DNA of 64,000 nucleotides from Streptomyces sp. BK340 (GCF_007827595.1 NZ_VISR01000001.1:372001-436000); one strand, 5' to 3'. Shown: positions 1-8,970, numbered from the stretch's first letter. Numbers and translations: made by a program. The notes: generated by a model not told the origin, from the letters alone.

Positions 1-1167
1 GATCACCCCGAAGGCGATGAAGACGATCTCGTCGCGCTTGGGAAAGGGAGATCCGTCGTCCGTCCGGAGGGGGATCGCCAGCGCCAGCGCCACCGAAGCC
101 ACCCCGCGCATCCCGGACCACCACATCACCACGGTCTCCCGCCAGCTCACCGGGATGTCCTCGTCGTAGTCCCGCCGGGCGTGCAGCCGCTTGGTCAGCC
201 AGGTCGCGGGCATCAGCCACAGCAGCCGTACGAGGACGACGACGCAGACGATGACGGCGGCCCAGCCGAGCAGCTCGCCCCAGCGCCCGGTCGCCGTCCT
301 GATCGCGTTGTGCAGTTCGAGACCGATCAGCCCGAAGGCGACACCGGTGACGAGCGTGTCGACGATGTCCCAGAAGGTGTACCCGGCCAGCCGGGTCATC
401 ACGTCGTCGGCGTCGGTGGCGTACTCGGCGAGGAAGAGGGCCGTGGTGAGCACGGCGAGCACCCCGGACCCCTGCAGCACCTCCGCGAGCACGTAGGAGG
501 CGTACGGCACCAGCAGGGTCATCCCGATCTGCAGGGTGGGGTCGCCGAGCAGGTCCATCAGCTTGTTCGCGCCCCAGCCGAGCGTCAGCCCCACCGCGAC
601 CGCGACCACGGCCGACAGGACCAGGTCGAGACCGGCGTGCCAGGCCGAGAACTCCCCGCTCACGGCGGCGGCGATCGCCACGTGGTAGAGCACGATGGCC
701 GTGACGTCGTTGAAGAGTCCCTCGCCCTCCAGGATCGACACCAGGCGGCGCGGCAGCCCGAGCTGCCCGGCGACGGCGGTGGCCGCGACCGGGTCGGGCG
801 GCGCGATCAGCGCGCCCAGCGCGACGGCGGCGGCGACCGGCAGGCCGGGCACGATCGCATGGGCGACGGCGGCCACGCAGATCGTCGTCACGAAGACCAG
901 GGCGACGGCCAGCAGGAAGATCGGCCGCTTGTTGGCCGCGAACTGCCGCCACGAGGTCCGGCGTACGGCGGCGTAGAGCAGCGGCGGCAGCAGTCCGGGC
1001 AGGATCAGCTCGGGCGGGATGTCCACGTCGGGCACGAAGTCGGCCACCGCCAGGACCCCGCCGAGCACGGTCATCAGCACCGGCGCCGGCAACCCGAACC
1101 GTTCGCCCACCGGGACGCTCACCAGGGCCCCGAGCAGCACCACGAACAACAGAGCCAACTGATCCAC
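1..1167 (-). CDS. Na+/H+ antiporter, CPA1 (NhaP) family, 3' end cut by window
   Basis: Inner-membrane cation/proton exchanger expected to export Na+ (or K+) in exchange for H+. The gene starts at a GTG (1165-1167) and runs out of the window at base 1, so the C-terminus is missing. The visible 389 residues are almost wholly hydrophobic. They hold two family hallmarks: a PPDPVAATA segment near residue 105-115 and EGEGLFNDVTA near residue 140-150, whose Asn-Asp pair is the ion-binding motif of CPA1 exchangers. The reading frame stays open to the window edge (last visible residues RDEIVFIAFGVI). It is the last gene of a minus-strand run. Family assignment is firm; the transported ion is inferred. 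Confidence 0.9.
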   Translation of the reverse strand, partial: MDQLALLFVVLLGALVSVPVGERFGLPAPVLMTVLGGVLAVADFVPDVDIPPELILPGLLPPLLYAAVRRTSWRQFAANKRPIFLLAVALVFVTTICVAAVAHAIVPGLPVAAAVALGALIAPPDPVAATAVAGQLGLPRRLVSILEGEGLFNDVTAIVLYHVAIAAAVSGEFSAWHAGLDLVLSAVVAVAVGLTLGWGANKLMDLLGDPTLQIGMTLLVPYASYVLAEVLQGSGVLAVLTTALFLAEYATDADDVMTRLAGYTFWDIVDTLVTGVAFGLIGLELHNAIRTATGRWGELLGWAAVIVCVVVLVRLLWLMPATWLTKRLHARRDYDEDIPVSWRETVVMWWSGMRGVASVALALAIPLRTDDGSPFPKRDEIVFIAFGVI

Positions 1168-1252
1168 GGCCGGCGCTCCGGGGGTCGACGATCACACGGC
1201 AGGCGTCCAGCCTGCCACGGCCCTGAGCGCCCCGGCCGTCACGGCGCCTCGG

Positions 1253-1720
1253 CTACAGGACGCGCCGCATCGCCCGGTGCGGGATCCCGGCCTCCGGGTA
1301 CTCCGGGCCGTACGCCTCGTAGCCGAGGCGCTCGTAGAAGCCCAGGGCGTGGGTCTGTGCGTGCAGGTCCACCGCGGCCAGGCCACGCACGCGTGCCGCC
1401 TCCTCGATGGCCCGCACCAGGGCCACACCGACGCCCAGCCCGCGTGCCTCACGGGCGACGGCGAGCCGCCCCAGGGAGCCCACCGAGACGTCCCCGCCGG
1501 TCTTCTCCGCGGCCGCCTCGCCGTACAGCAGGCGGCCGGTGCCGAGCGGCAGGCCGTCCTCGCGGACCGCCAGCACATGCACGGCCACGGCGTCGTACGC
1601 GTCGTACTCGATGTCCTGCGGGACGCCCTGCTCGACGACGAAGACGCTCTTGCGCACCGCGAAGCAGGCCTCGCGGTCGGCGGGGTCCTCGGCGATCCGG
1701 ACGGTGTACGGCGTGCTCAC
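1253..1720 (-). CDS. GNAT-family N-acetyltransferase
   Basis: Predicted cytoplasmic acyl-CoA-dependent N-acetyltransferase of 155 residues, a single GNAT domain. The acetyl-CoA pyrophosphate loop is visible as [12 protein letters not shown] in the middle, followed by the helix [13 protein letters not shown] and the late strand with [12 protein letters not shown], typical of the ElaA/YjbC branch. The GTG start (1718-1720) overlaps the TGA of the upstream pseudouridine synthase gene (GTGA, 4 nt), so the two are translationally coupled. The substrate cannot be read from the sequence. A longer in-frame extension upstream is rejected because it would run through the rluD-like gene. Confidence 0.85.
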   Translation of the reverse strand: MSTPYTVRIAEDPADREACFAVRKSVFVVEQGVPQDIEYDAYDAVAVHVLAVREDGLPLGTGRLLYGEAAAEKTGGDVSVGSLGRLAVAREARGLGVGVALVRAIEEAARVRGLAAVDLHAQTHALGFYERLGYEAYGPEYPEAGIPHRAMRRVL

Positions 1721-2661
1721 GCCCACGTCTCCTCGCGGACCTGGTCGAGGGCGCTCCGCAGGTCCTCCGGGTAGTCGCAGGCGAACTCCACCCACTGCCC
1801 GTCCCCGGGGTGCTCGAAACCGAGCCGCACCGCGTGCAGCCACTGGCGGGTCAGATGCAGCCGCTTGGCGAGGGTCGGGTCGGCGCCGTAGGTCAGGTCG
1901 CCGACGCAGGGGTGGCGGTGGGCGGACATGTGGACGCGGATCTGGTGGGTGCGGCCGGTCTCCAGCTTCACGTCGAGCAGGGAGGCGGCGCGGAAGGCCT
2001 CGATGAGGTCGTAGTGGGTCACGGAGGGCTTGCCCTCGGCCGTGACCGCCCACTTGTAGTCGTGGTTGGGGTGGCGGCCGATGGGGGCGTCGATCGTGCC
2101 GCTCGTCGGGTCCGGGTGGCCCTGGACGAGGGTGTGGTAGCGCTTGTCGACCGTGCGCTCCTTGAACTGGCGCTTGAGCGACGTGTACGCGTACTCGGAC
2201 TTCGCGACGACCATCAGGCCGGAGGTGCCGACGTCCAGGCGGTGCACGATGCCCTGGCGCTCGGCGGCGCCGGAGGTGGAGATCCGGTACCCGGCGGCGG
2301 CGAGGCCGCCGATGACGGTCGGGCCGCTCCAGCCCGGCGAGGGGTGCGCGGCCACACCGACCGGCTTGACGATCACGACCACGTCATCGTCGTCGTGCAC
2401 GATCTCCATGCCCTCGACCGGCTCCGCGACCACCTGCACGGGCGCGGGTGCCTGGGGCATCTCGACCTCGAGCCAGGCGCCTCCGTGCACCCGCTCCGAC
2501 TTGCCGACCACCGTCCCGTCGACGTGGACCTTGCCGGCCGCGGCCAGCTCCGCCGCCTTGGTGCGGGAGAAGCCGAACATGCGGGAGATGGCGGCGTCGA
2601 CGCGCTCGCCCTCCAGGCCGTCGGGCACGGGCAGGGTACGGATCTCGGGAATCGTGCTCAC
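1717..2661 (-). CDS. RluA/RluD-family RNA pseudouridine synthase
   Basis: Isomerises specific uridines of rRNA (or tRNA) to pseudouridine in the cytoplasm. The 314-residue protein has an N-terminal S4-like RNA-binding segment ([20 protein letters not shown], about residues 15-35) and a catalytic domain with the motif [15 protein letters not shown], in which Asp is the nucleophile. I place the start at GTG 2659-2661 (VSTIPEIRT). A more upstream start would add 17 residues outside the family pattern. No Shine-Dalgarno is seen, but CATACT lies 6 nt before the GTG, so a leaderless start is possible. It lies directly downstream of lspA, as in S. coelicolor, and overlaps the acetyltransferase start. 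RluD is the nearest family; exact target positions are not known. Confidence 0.88.
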   Translation of the reverse strand: MSTIPEIRTLPVPDGLEGERVDAAISRMFGFSRTKAAELAAAGKVHVDGTVVGKSERVHGGAWLEVEMPQAPAPVQVVAEPVEGMEIVHDDDDVVVIVKPVGVAAHPSPGWSGPTVIGGLAAAGYRISTSGAAERQGIVHRLDVGTSGLMVVAKSEYAYTSLKRQFKERTVDKRYHTLVQGHPDPTSGTIDAPIGRHPNHDYKWAVTAEGKPSVTHYDLIEAFRAASLLDVKLETGRTHQIRVHMSAHRHPCVGDLTYGADPTLAKRLHLTRQWLHAVRLGFEHPGDGQWVEFACDYPEDLRSALDQVREETWA

Positions 2662-2734
2662 CCGACGAGTATGCCGGACGGCTCCGACGGCCCCGAACGA
2701 GCCTGTGGACAACGCCCCCGCGACGCGGTCGGCG

Positions 2735-3337
2735 TCAGTCCTTGTGGACGGTGCCGTCGGGGTCCAGACCGCGGAAGGACAGCAGCACGATCAGGATGCC
2801 GCCGCACACGATCGCCGAGTCGGCCAGGTTGAACACCGCGAAGCCCCTGGGCGCGATGAAGTCCACGACCTCGCCCTGGAAGATCCCGGGCTCCCGGAAG
2901 ATCCGGTCGGTGAGGTTGCCGAGCGCGCCGCCGAGCAGCAGGCCGAGGGCGACCGCCCAGGGGAAGCTGTAGAGCTTTCGGGCCAGCCGGATGATCACCA
3001 CGATCACGGCGGCCGCGATGAGCGTGAAGATGATCGTGAAGGCCGCACCGAAGCCGAAGGCCGCACCCGGATTGCGGATGGCGTGCAGCTCCAGCAGGTC
3101 CCCGATCACCTCGATCGGGGCGTGGTGCTCCAGCTTCGCGACCACGATCATCTTGCTGATCAGGTCGAGGGCGTACGCGAACGCGGCCACCGCGAACAGC
3201 ACCGCGATCCGGCGCCCGCGCCCGGTCCGCTGCGGCGCCGTCGCCCCCTGCTCACCCGCACCGGGCACACCGGACGTCTGCTCGCCGCTGTCGTCCGGGG
3301 TGTCCGGCGTACCGATGATGCGCTCCGCCTCTGCCAC
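2735..3337 (-). CDS. lspA: Lipoprotein signal peptidase (signal peptidase II)
   Basis: Aspartic membrane protease that cleaves the signal peptide of diacylglyceryl-modified prolipoproteins. The protein has 200 residues with four hydrophobic segments. The two catalytic aspartates sit in the conserved GNLTDRIF and FNLADSAI blocks (about residues 141 and 169), and the NPGAAFGF motif is intact. An unusual hydrophilic N-terminal tail of about 40 residues, rich in Gly, Thr and Pro, precedes the first membrane segment; such tails are common in Streptomyces. Start is GTG 3335-3337 with GAGGGA upstream. The gene lies between the DksA-like gene and the pseudouridine synthase gene. Confidence 0.95.
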   Translation of the reverse strand: MAEAERIIGTPDTPDDSGEQTSGVPGAGEQGATAPQRTGRGRRIAVLFAVAAFAYALDLISKMIVVAKLEHHAPIEVIGDLLELHAIRNPGAAFGFGAAFTIIFTLIAAAVIVVIIRLARKLYSFPWAVALGLLLGGALGNLTDRIFREPGIFQGEVVDFIAPRGFAVFNLADSAIVCGGILIVLLSFRGLDPDGTVHKD

Positions 3338-3402
3338 GTGAGTCCCTCAACCTAGGTGCCTGACTGAGGACGAGACTACGGCACGTCCCGGCGGGCCCTC
3401 GG

Positions 3403-4989
3403 TCAGGAGCGACGTTCCTGCTTCTGCTTGCACTCCACGCACAGCGTGGCCCGCGGGAACGCCTGCATGCGGGCCTTGCCGATGGGGTTTCCGCAGTTCT
3501 CGCACAGGCCGTAGGTGCCCGCGTCGAGCCGTTCCAGGGCGCGCTCCGTCTGGACGAGCATCTCGCGCGCGTTGGCGGCCAGCGCCATCTCGTGCTCGCG
3601 CGTGATGTTCTTGGTGCCGGTGTCGGCCTGGTCGTCACCGGCCCCGTCCCCGGAGTCCCGCATCAGGCCCACCAGGGAGGCCTCGGAGGAGCTGATCTCG
3701 GTCCGCAGCCGCTCCGCCTCGGACTGCAGCTCGGCACGGGCCTCCGCGACCTCTTCCGGGGTCCAGGGGTCCTCGCCCGGGCGCACCGCCAGCTCGCCGG
3801 GCTCCGCCGCGGCGCCTCGCGCCTTGGGAACGGCGGTCTGCTCCGCCGTGGCCGTGCCAGGAGTCTTCTTCGCAACCACCGTCGTGGCTCCCGTCTGCTT
3901 CGCGGCCCGCGCCGCGCCCGCTTTCTTGGCCGTGCTCTTCCCGGCAGCCCCCGTGGAGACGCCCTCGCCGGCCGTCTTCTTGCCGACGGCCTTCCTGGCA
4001 GCCCTCTTCGCGACTCCACCGGCGACGCTCTCCTCGGCGGCCGCCGCCTCGGAGGCCGCCTCCATCACCTTCTCGCCCCCCTTCTCAGCGACGGCGCCCT
4101 TCCCGGCCCCCTTCCGGCCGGCAGCGGTCCCCTTGACGCCCGCCTCGGCCGTTGCCTTCCCGGCCCCCGCCTTCGCGGCCGAGTCCTTGCCGGCCGTCTC
4201 CTTCACCGCGCCCTTCCCGGCCCCCGCCTTCGCGGCCGAGTCCTTGCCGGCCCTCTCCTTCGCCGCGCCCTTCCTGGCCGCAGCCTCCTTGGCCGCAGCC
4301 CTCTTCGGTGCCGACTCCTCGGCCGTCGTCCTCCCGGCCGCGGCCTCCTCGACCGCCCCAGCCTTGGCCGCGGCCTTCCCGGCGCCCGCCTTCTTCCCAG
4401 CCGTCTTACCAGCCGCAGCCTGCCTGGCCACCGCGTCCCCGGCCGCGGCCTTCTTGCCCGCCGTCCTCCCGGCCGCGGCCTCCTCGACCACCCCAGCCTC
4501 GGTCGCGGCCTTGCCGGAGCCCGCCTTGCCGGCGGCAGGCTTCGCGTCCGCCTCGCCGTGCGCCGTCTTCCTCCCGGTCTTCCCGGGCGACGCGCCCGCC
4601 CCGGCCTTCCCGGCAGAAGCACGTCCCGCGGCCTTCCCGGCCACCGTGCCCTTCCCGGCGTGCGCGGCGGCCGTGCCCGTCGCCGCCTCCGCCGCAGAGC
4701 CCCTCCGCGCCGTGGAGCCCCTCTTCCGCTCGCCCTCCTGCGCCGCGTCGGGCGCCCGCTTCGTGGCAGCGCCCGGTTCCTCGCCGGGCGGCTTCCCCGC
4801 CGCATCGACGGGTGCGGTGCTGGCCGGAGGGCGCTCGGAGCGTGCTGCTCCGTCGGCGCGGGTCCGGACCGTTTTCACCGGTCCCGCCCCGCCGGCCGAG
4901 GCGACACCCGCGCGCGTGGTCTTCTTGCGGCCTGCTCCCTCGGAGCGGCCGGTCGCCGGCTGCTGTACGGCGGTCTTCTTCGCCACCAT
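3403..4989 (-). CDS. Histone-H1-like protein with C-terminal DksA/TraR zinc finger (DdbA-like)
   Basis: About 528 residues. The first 400 or so are low-complexity Lys/Ala/Gly (AAAK, KAGAGK, AAGKTAGKK patterns) like a eukaryotic H1 tail. The last 120 form a DksA/TraR domain with an acidic coiled coil (EELQSEAERLRTEI-like) and a C4 zinc finger, LCENCG then LCVECK. From memory, the S. coelicolor homologue SCO2075 (DdbA) is a DNA-binding, developmentally regulated bifunctional histone; I infer the same here. Start ATG 4987-4989 follows AAGGGG at good spacing; an open frame continues upstream but lacks conservation signs. The tail carries internal DNA repeats (4155-4195 and 4212-4252 are near copies 57 nt apart), so its length probably varies between strains. 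Confidence 0.82.
   Translation of the reverse strand: MVAKKTAVQQPATGRSEGAGRKKTTRAGVASAGGAGPVKTVRTRADGAARSERPPASTAPVDAAGKPPGEEPGAATKRAPDAAQEGERKRGSTARRGSAAEAATGTAAAHAGKGTVAGKAAGRASAGKAGAGASPGKTGRKTAHGEADAKPAAGKAGSGKAATEAGVVEEAAAGRTAGKKAAAGDAVARQAAAGKTAGKKAGAGKAAAKAGAVEEAAAGRTTAEESAPKRAAAKEAAARKGAAKERAGKDSAAKAGAGKGAVKETAGKDSAAKAGAGKATAEAGVKGTAAGRKGAGKGAVAEKGGEKVMEAASEAAAAEESVAGGVAKRAARKAVGKKTAGEGVSTGAAGKSTAKKAGAARAAKQTGATTVVAKKTPGTATAEQTAVPKARGAAAEPGELAVRPGEDPWTPEEVAEARAELQSEAERLRTEISSSEASLVGLMRDSGDGAGDDQADTGTKNITREHEMALAANAREMLVQTERALERLDAGTYGLCENCGNPIGKARMQAFPRATLCVECKQKQERRS
4155..4252. repeat. Imperfect 57-nt tandem repeat inside the H1-like tail
   Basis: The 41-nt stretch starting ccttcccggcccccgccttc occurs at 4155-4195 and again, essentially unchanged, at 4212-4252. 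It encodes the repeated peptide core KDSAAKAGAGK. The period of 57 nt keeps the reading frame, so copy-number changes would alter tail length without breaking the gene. Confidence 0.75.
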
Positions 4990-5299
4990 GGCCGCGACCC
5001 CTTCACATATTGTGATCTTGCCCGCGAATCGTGCTGGGACGATAAATCGACTTGAGTCCCGCGGCAACGGGGCACACCGCCCGATTCGCCCGCCCGCACC
5101 CCCCGCGCAGCGGACCTGCATCCGTTGTGCCCAGCTCCCCGCCGGGTAATCCGCCGAGCCGGGCGCGCCCGGATGCGCGCACCCGCACCCCTCGCCATTC
5201 GGGTCATCCCGCCGCCGCCCCGCGGCCGCTCCGGCGGTGCCCCGCACGGGCCGCGAAAAGCGGTCGGCCGCTGTCCGTGCGGCGCCGTACACTGGGCGG
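4990..5299. other. Divergent intergenic region between the DksA-like gene and the ileS leader
   Basis: About 310 nt without a supported gene. It holds the candidate promoter of the minus-strand gene (5039-5067) and, near its right end, TACACT (5288-5293), a plausible -10 for the ileS T-box transcript starting near 5300. No convincing -35 for the latter and no other motif was seen. Confidence 0.5.
5039..5067 (-). promoter_or_regulatory. Candidate promoter of the DksA-like gene
   Basis: On the minus strand TTGCCG (5062-5067) and TATCGT (5039-5044) are spaced by 17 nt, a fair match to the vegetative (HrdB-type) promoter. It would start transcription near 5032, giving a leader of about 43 nt with an AAGGGG ribosome site before ATG 4989. 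Inferred from sequence only. Confidence 0.45.
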
Positions 5300-5601
5300 A
5301 GCGAAAAGCGTGGATGGGGACGAGTAGCGACGTACGCAGCCCAGAGCGACCCGGGGACGGTGTGAGCCCGGGGGCGAGCGCGACGTGAAGATCACCCCGG
5401 AGCCGCCGGAAGAAAGCCGTGGAGGACCACGGCGAGTAGAGCCGGCTTCGCGACCCCAATGAGGGGGCCCACCGGCGCGTACGGCGCGACGAGGGGCCAA
5501 GGAGGGTGGTACCGCGGGAGCGCGCCGCACACGGCGTAGCAGGATTGAAGGCTCTCGTCCCTCCGACGGAAGGCAGCAAGTCCGTTGGAGGATGCTCGCA
5601 G
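5300..5601 (+). promoter_or_regulatory. T-box leader of ileS, translational type with ultrashort stem I
   Basis: Senses uncharged tRNA-Ile and controls isoleucyl-tRNA synthetase. The canonical T-box sequence AGGGTGGTACCGCGG lies at 5503-5517. A short stem (CCGGGG 5368-5373 with CCCCGG 5395-5400) would present GTGAAG-ATC-A, with Ile specifier codon ATC at 5391-5393. There is no intrinsic terminator. Instead an 11-bp hairpin, CCTCCGACGGA (5560-5570) with TCCGTTGGAGG (5581-5591), buries the ribosome binding site just before the ATG at 5602. This fits the known actinobacterial class II T-boxes that act on translation initiation. The 5' end is approximate, set by TACACT at 5288-5293. Confidence 0.88.
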
Positions 5602-8600
5602 ATGACAGCGCCGACGTACCGCCAGGTGCCCGCCCAGGTCGACCTGCCCGCGCTTGAGCACGCCGTGCTCGACTTCTGGCGCGACCAGAAGATCTTCGCC
5701 AAGAGCCTGGAGCAGTCCGAGGGCCGCCCGGAGTGGGTGTTCTACGAGGGCCCGCCCACCGCGAACGGCATGCCCGGCGCCCACCACATCGAGGCGCGGG
5801 TCTTCAAGGACGTCTTCCCCCGCTTCCGCACCATGCGCGGCTACCACGTGGCCCGCAAGGCCGGCTGGGACTGTCACGGCCTCCCGGTGGAGCTGGCGGT
5901 CGAGAAGGAGCTGGGCTTCTCCGGCAAGCAGGACATCGAGACGTACGGCATCGCCGAGTTCAACGCCAAGTGCCGCGAGTCGGTGACCCGGCACACCGAC
6001 GCCTTCGCCGAGCTGACGACCCGCATGGGCTACTGGGTCGACCTGGACGACGCCTACCGGACCATGGACCCCGAGTACGTGGAGTCCGTCTGGTGGTCGC
6101 TGAAGGAGATCTTCAACAAGGGCCTGCTGGTCCAGGACCACCGCGTCGCCCCCTGGTGCCCGCGCTGCGGCACCGGCCTGTCCGACCATGAGCTGGCGCA
6201 GGGCTACGAGACGGTCGTGGACCCGTCCGTGTACGTCCGTTTCCCGCTCACCTCCGGACCGCTCGCCGGCGAGGCCGCGCTCCTGGTGTGGACGACGACC
6301 CCGTGGACCCTGGTGTCCAACACGGCGGTCGCCGCGCACCCCGAGGTGACCTACGTGGTCGCGACCGACGGCGAGCAGAAGCTCGTCGTCGCCGAGCCGC
6401 TCGTCGCCAAGGCGCTCGGCGAGGGCTGGGAGACCACCGGCCAGTCCTTCACGGGCGCCGAGATGGAGCGCTGGACGTATCAGCGTCCGTTCGAGCTCGT
6501 GGAGTTCCCGGAGCCGGCCCACTACGTGGTGAACGCCGAGTACGTCACGACCGAGGACGGCACGGGTCTGGTCCACCAGTCCCCCGCCTTCGGCGAGGAC
6601 GACCTCAGGGTCTGCCGGTCGTACGGCCTGCCGGTGGTGAACCCGGTCCGGCCCGACGGCACCTTCGAGGAGGACGTCCCACTGGTCGGCGGCGTCTTCT
6701 TCAAGAAGGCGGACGAGAAGCTCACCGAGGACCTCCAGCAGCGCGGTCTGCTCTTCAAGCACATCCCGTACGAGCACAGCTACCCGCACTGCTGGCGCTG
6801 CCACACCGCGCTGCTCTACTACGCGCAGCCCTCCTGGTACATCCGCACCACGGCGATCAAGGACCGCCTGATCCAGGAGAACGAGCACACCAACTGGTTC
6901 CCGGAGACGGTCAAGCACGGCCGCTTCGGCGACTGGCTGAACAACAACATCGACTGGGCGCTGTCCCGCAACCGCTACTGGGGCACCCCGCTGCCGATCT
7001 GGCGCTGTGCGGACGACCACCTCACCTGCGTCGGCTCCCGCGCGGAGCTGACCGAGCTGACCGGCACCGACCAGGCCGGCCTGGACCCGCACCGCCCGTA
7101 CATCGACGACGTCACCTTCGCCTGCCGTCACGACGGCTGCGGCAGGACTGCCACGCGCGTGCCCGAGGTGATCGACGCCTGGTACGACTCGGGTTCGATG
7201 CCCTTCGCGCAGTGGGGCTACCCGTACAAGAACAAGGAGCTGTTCGAGAGCCGGTACCCGGCACAGTTCATCTCCGAGGCGATCGACCAGACGCGCGGGT
7301 GGTTCTACACCCTCATGGCGGTCGGCACCCTCGTCTTCGACAAGTCGTCGTACGAGAACGTCGTCTGCCTGGGCCACATCCTCGCCGAGGACGGCCGCAA
7401 GATGTCCAAGCACCTGGGCAACACCCTGGACCCGATCCCGCTCATGGACCGGCACGGCGCGGACGCGGTGCGCTGGTTCATGGCGGCCGGCGGCTCCCCC
7501 TGGGCGGCCCGCCGGGTCGGCCACGGCACCATCCAGGAGGTCGTCCGCAAGACGCTCCTCACGTACTGGAACACGGTGGCCTTCCAGGCGCTGTACGCCC
7601 GTACGTCGAACTGGGCTCCGTCCGCCGCGGACCCGGCCCCGGCCGAGCGCCCGCTGCTGGACCGCTGGCTGCTGTCCGAGCTGCACGCGCTCACGGACCA
7701 GGTGACCCAGGCGCTGGAGGCGTACGACACCCAGCGCGCCGGCAAGCTGCTCTCCGCGTTCGTCGACGACCTGTCCAACTGGTACGTCCGCCGCTCTCGC
7801 CGCCGCTTCTGGCAGGGCGACAAGGCCGCGCTGCGCACGCTGCACGAGGTGCTGGAGACGGTCACCAAGCTGATGGCGCCGGTCACCCCGTTCATCACCG
7901 AGCGGGTGTGGCAGGACCTGGTGGTGCCGGTGACCCCGGGCGCCCCGGATTCGGTGCACCTGGCCGCCTGGCCGGAGGCGGACCTCGGCGCGATCGACCC
8001 GGACCTGTCGAAGCAGATGGTCCTGGTCCGCCGGCTGGTGGAGCTGGGCCGCGCCACGCGCGCGGAGTCGGGCGTCAAGACGCGCCAGCCGCTGTCCCGG
8101 GCCCTCATCGCCGCCACCGGCTTCGAGAACCTGGACCCCGAGCTGCACGTCCAGATCACCGAGGAGCTGAACGTCTCCTCGCTGGCGTCACTGTCCGAGG
8201 TCGGCGGCTCGCTGGTGGACACCACCGCCAAGGCGAACTTCCGTGCCCTCGGCAAGCGGTTCGGCAAGCGCGTCCAGGACGTGGCCAAGGCCATCGCCGA
8301 CGCGGACGCGGCGGGTCTGTCCCTGGCCCTGCGCGAGGGCACGGCGTCGGTCGAGGTCGACGGGGAGACGGTCGCCCTCGCCCCGGACGAGGTGATCATC
8401 ACGGAGACCCCGCGCGAGGGCTGGTCGGTGGCGTCCGACTCGGGCGCGACGGTCGCCCTGGACCTGGAGATCACCGAGGCGCTGCGGCAGGCGGGCCTGG
8501 CCCGTGACGCGATCCGGCTGATCCAGGAGGCCCGCAAGAACAGCGGTCTGGACGTCGCCGACCGGATCGCGCTGCGCTGGACCTCCACGGACCCGGCGGT

Positions 8601-8745
8601 CATCGCGGCCCTGACCGAGCACAGCGATCTGATCGCCGAGGAGGTCCTGGCGACCGACTTCGGCCAGGGTGAGGCGGACGACAGCTTCGGCGAGCCGTTC
8701 ACCGACGAGGGGCTGTCTCTCACGTTCCGGCTGCGCAAGGCGTAA
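5602..8745 (+). CDS. ileS: Isoleucyl-tRNA synthetase, IleRS2-like, with GXHH in place of HIGH
   Basis: Charges tRNA-Ile with isoleucine in the cytoplasm. The 1047-residue protein has all class I parts: an N-terminal Rossmann fold, the editing (CP1) insert with the WTTTPWTL block, KMSKH near residue 601, and the anticodon-binding domain. The first signature, normally HXGH, reads G59-A60-H61-H62, with first and third residues exchanged. The context (NGMPGAHHIEARVFKD) aligns without gaps to canonical NGLPHYGH sequences. Published work, as I recall, links this GXHH form to very high mupirocin resistance. Start ATG 5602 is chosen because it directly follows the sequestered ribosome site of the T-box; an open frame back to 5506 lies inside the leader. 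The gene converges on divIVA. Confidence 0.96.
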   Translation: MTAPTYRQVPAQVDLPALEHAVLDFWRDQKIFAKSLEQSEGRPEWVFYEGPPTANGMPGAHHIEARVFKDVFPRFRTMRGYHVARKAGWDCHGLPVELAVEKELGFSGKQDIETYGIAEFNAKCRESVTRHTDAFAELTTRMGYWVDLDDAYRTMDPEYVESVWWSLKEIFNKGLLVQDHRVAPWCPRCGTGLSDHELAQGYETVVDPSVYVRFPLTSGPLAGEAALLVWTTTPWTLVSNTAVAAHPEVTYVVATDGEQKLVVAEPLVAKALGEGWETTGQSFTGAEMERWTYQRPFELVEFPEPAHYVVNAEYVTTEDGTGLVHQSPAFGEDDLRVCRSYGLPVVNPVRPDGTFEEDVPLVGGVFFKKADEKLTEDLQQRGLLFKHIPYEHSYPHCWRCHTALLYYAQPSWYIRTTAIKDRLIQENEHTNWFPETVKHGRFGDWLNNNIDWALSRNRYWGTPLPIWRCADDHLTCVGSRAELTELTGTDQAGLDPHRPYIDDVTFACRHDGCGRTATRVPEVIDAWYDSGSMPFAQWGYPYKNKELFESRYPAQFISEAIDQTRGWFYTLMAVGTLVFDKSSYENVVCLGHILAEDGRKMSKHLGNTLDPIPLMDRHGADAVRWFMAAGGSPWAARRVGHGTIQEVVRKTLLTYWNTVAFQALYARTSNWAPSAADPAPAERPLLDRWLLSELHALTDQVTQALEAYDTQRAGKLLSAFVDDLSNWYVRRSRRRFWQGDKAALRTLHEVLETVTKLMAPVTPFITERVWQDLVVPVTPGAPDSVHLAAWPEADLGAIDPDLSKQMVLVRRLVELGRATRAESGVKTRQPLSRALIAATGFENLDPELHVQITEELNVSSLASLSEVGGSLVDTTAKANFRALGKRFGKRVQDVAKAIADADAAGLSLALREGTASVEVDGETVALAPDEVIITETPREGWSVASDSGATVALDLEITEALRQAGLARDAIRLIQEARKNSGLDVADRIALRWTSTDPAVIAALTEHSDLIAEEVLATDFGQGEADDSFGEPFTDEGLSLTFRLRKA

Positions 8746-8760
8746 GCGCTGATCGTTCGA

Positions 8761-8792
8761 AAGGGCCCGGTCTCCGAGGAGGCCGGGCCCTT
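8761..8792 (+). terminator. Hairpin terminator of ileS
   Basis: AAGGGCCCGG (8761-8770) pairs perfectly with CCGGGCCCTT (8783-8792), followed by TCTTCC. It begins 15 nt after the ileS stop codon. The U-tract is poor, as usual in Streptomyces. Confidence 0.75.
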
Positions 8793-8887
8793 CTTCCTGG
8801 GGTGCGGGGGTGCACTCTCCGGGCGCCCGCGCGGCGGAGCCGCATATCGATGCAGCCCCGCGCCATGAGGCAGCAACACGCGTAAAA

Positions 8888-8925
8888 AGGGCGGGGCCCC
8901 GGACCGAAGTCCGGGGCCCCGCCCT
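8888..8925 (-). terminator. Strong hairpin terminator of the divIVA transcript
   Basis: A perfect 16-bp stem: 8888-8903 pairs with 8910-8925 around a 6-nt loop. Read on the minus strand, it lies 45 nt past the divIVA stop and is followed by TTTTTA, a genuine U-tract. It closes the minus-strand division operon and may also back up ileS termination. Confidence 0.85.
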
Positions 8926-8970
8926 GTTGAACGCTGCCGACGCCGTTGTCGTACTAGTGGCCGCGGCCCG

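Noticed and set aside
181..2832. Very long plus-strand open frames over the antiporter, acetyltransferase and rluD-like genes (883 codons), and similar ones elsewhere, such as 5392-8148 on the minus strand over ileS
   Set aside because: They are low-complexity Arg/Gly/Pro/His-rich translations antisense to genes with clear family motifs, produced by third-position GC bias. No domains and no ribosome sites support them.
4990..5292. N-terminal extension of the DksA-like protein up to 5292
   Set aside because: The extension is Arg/Pro-rich with no repeat pattern, while AAGGGG and a promoter fit ATG 4989.
8881..8926. Long inverted repeat at 8888-8925 as a mobile-element end
   Set aside because: It lies between convergent genes and has a U-tract on the divIVA side, so a terminator explains it.
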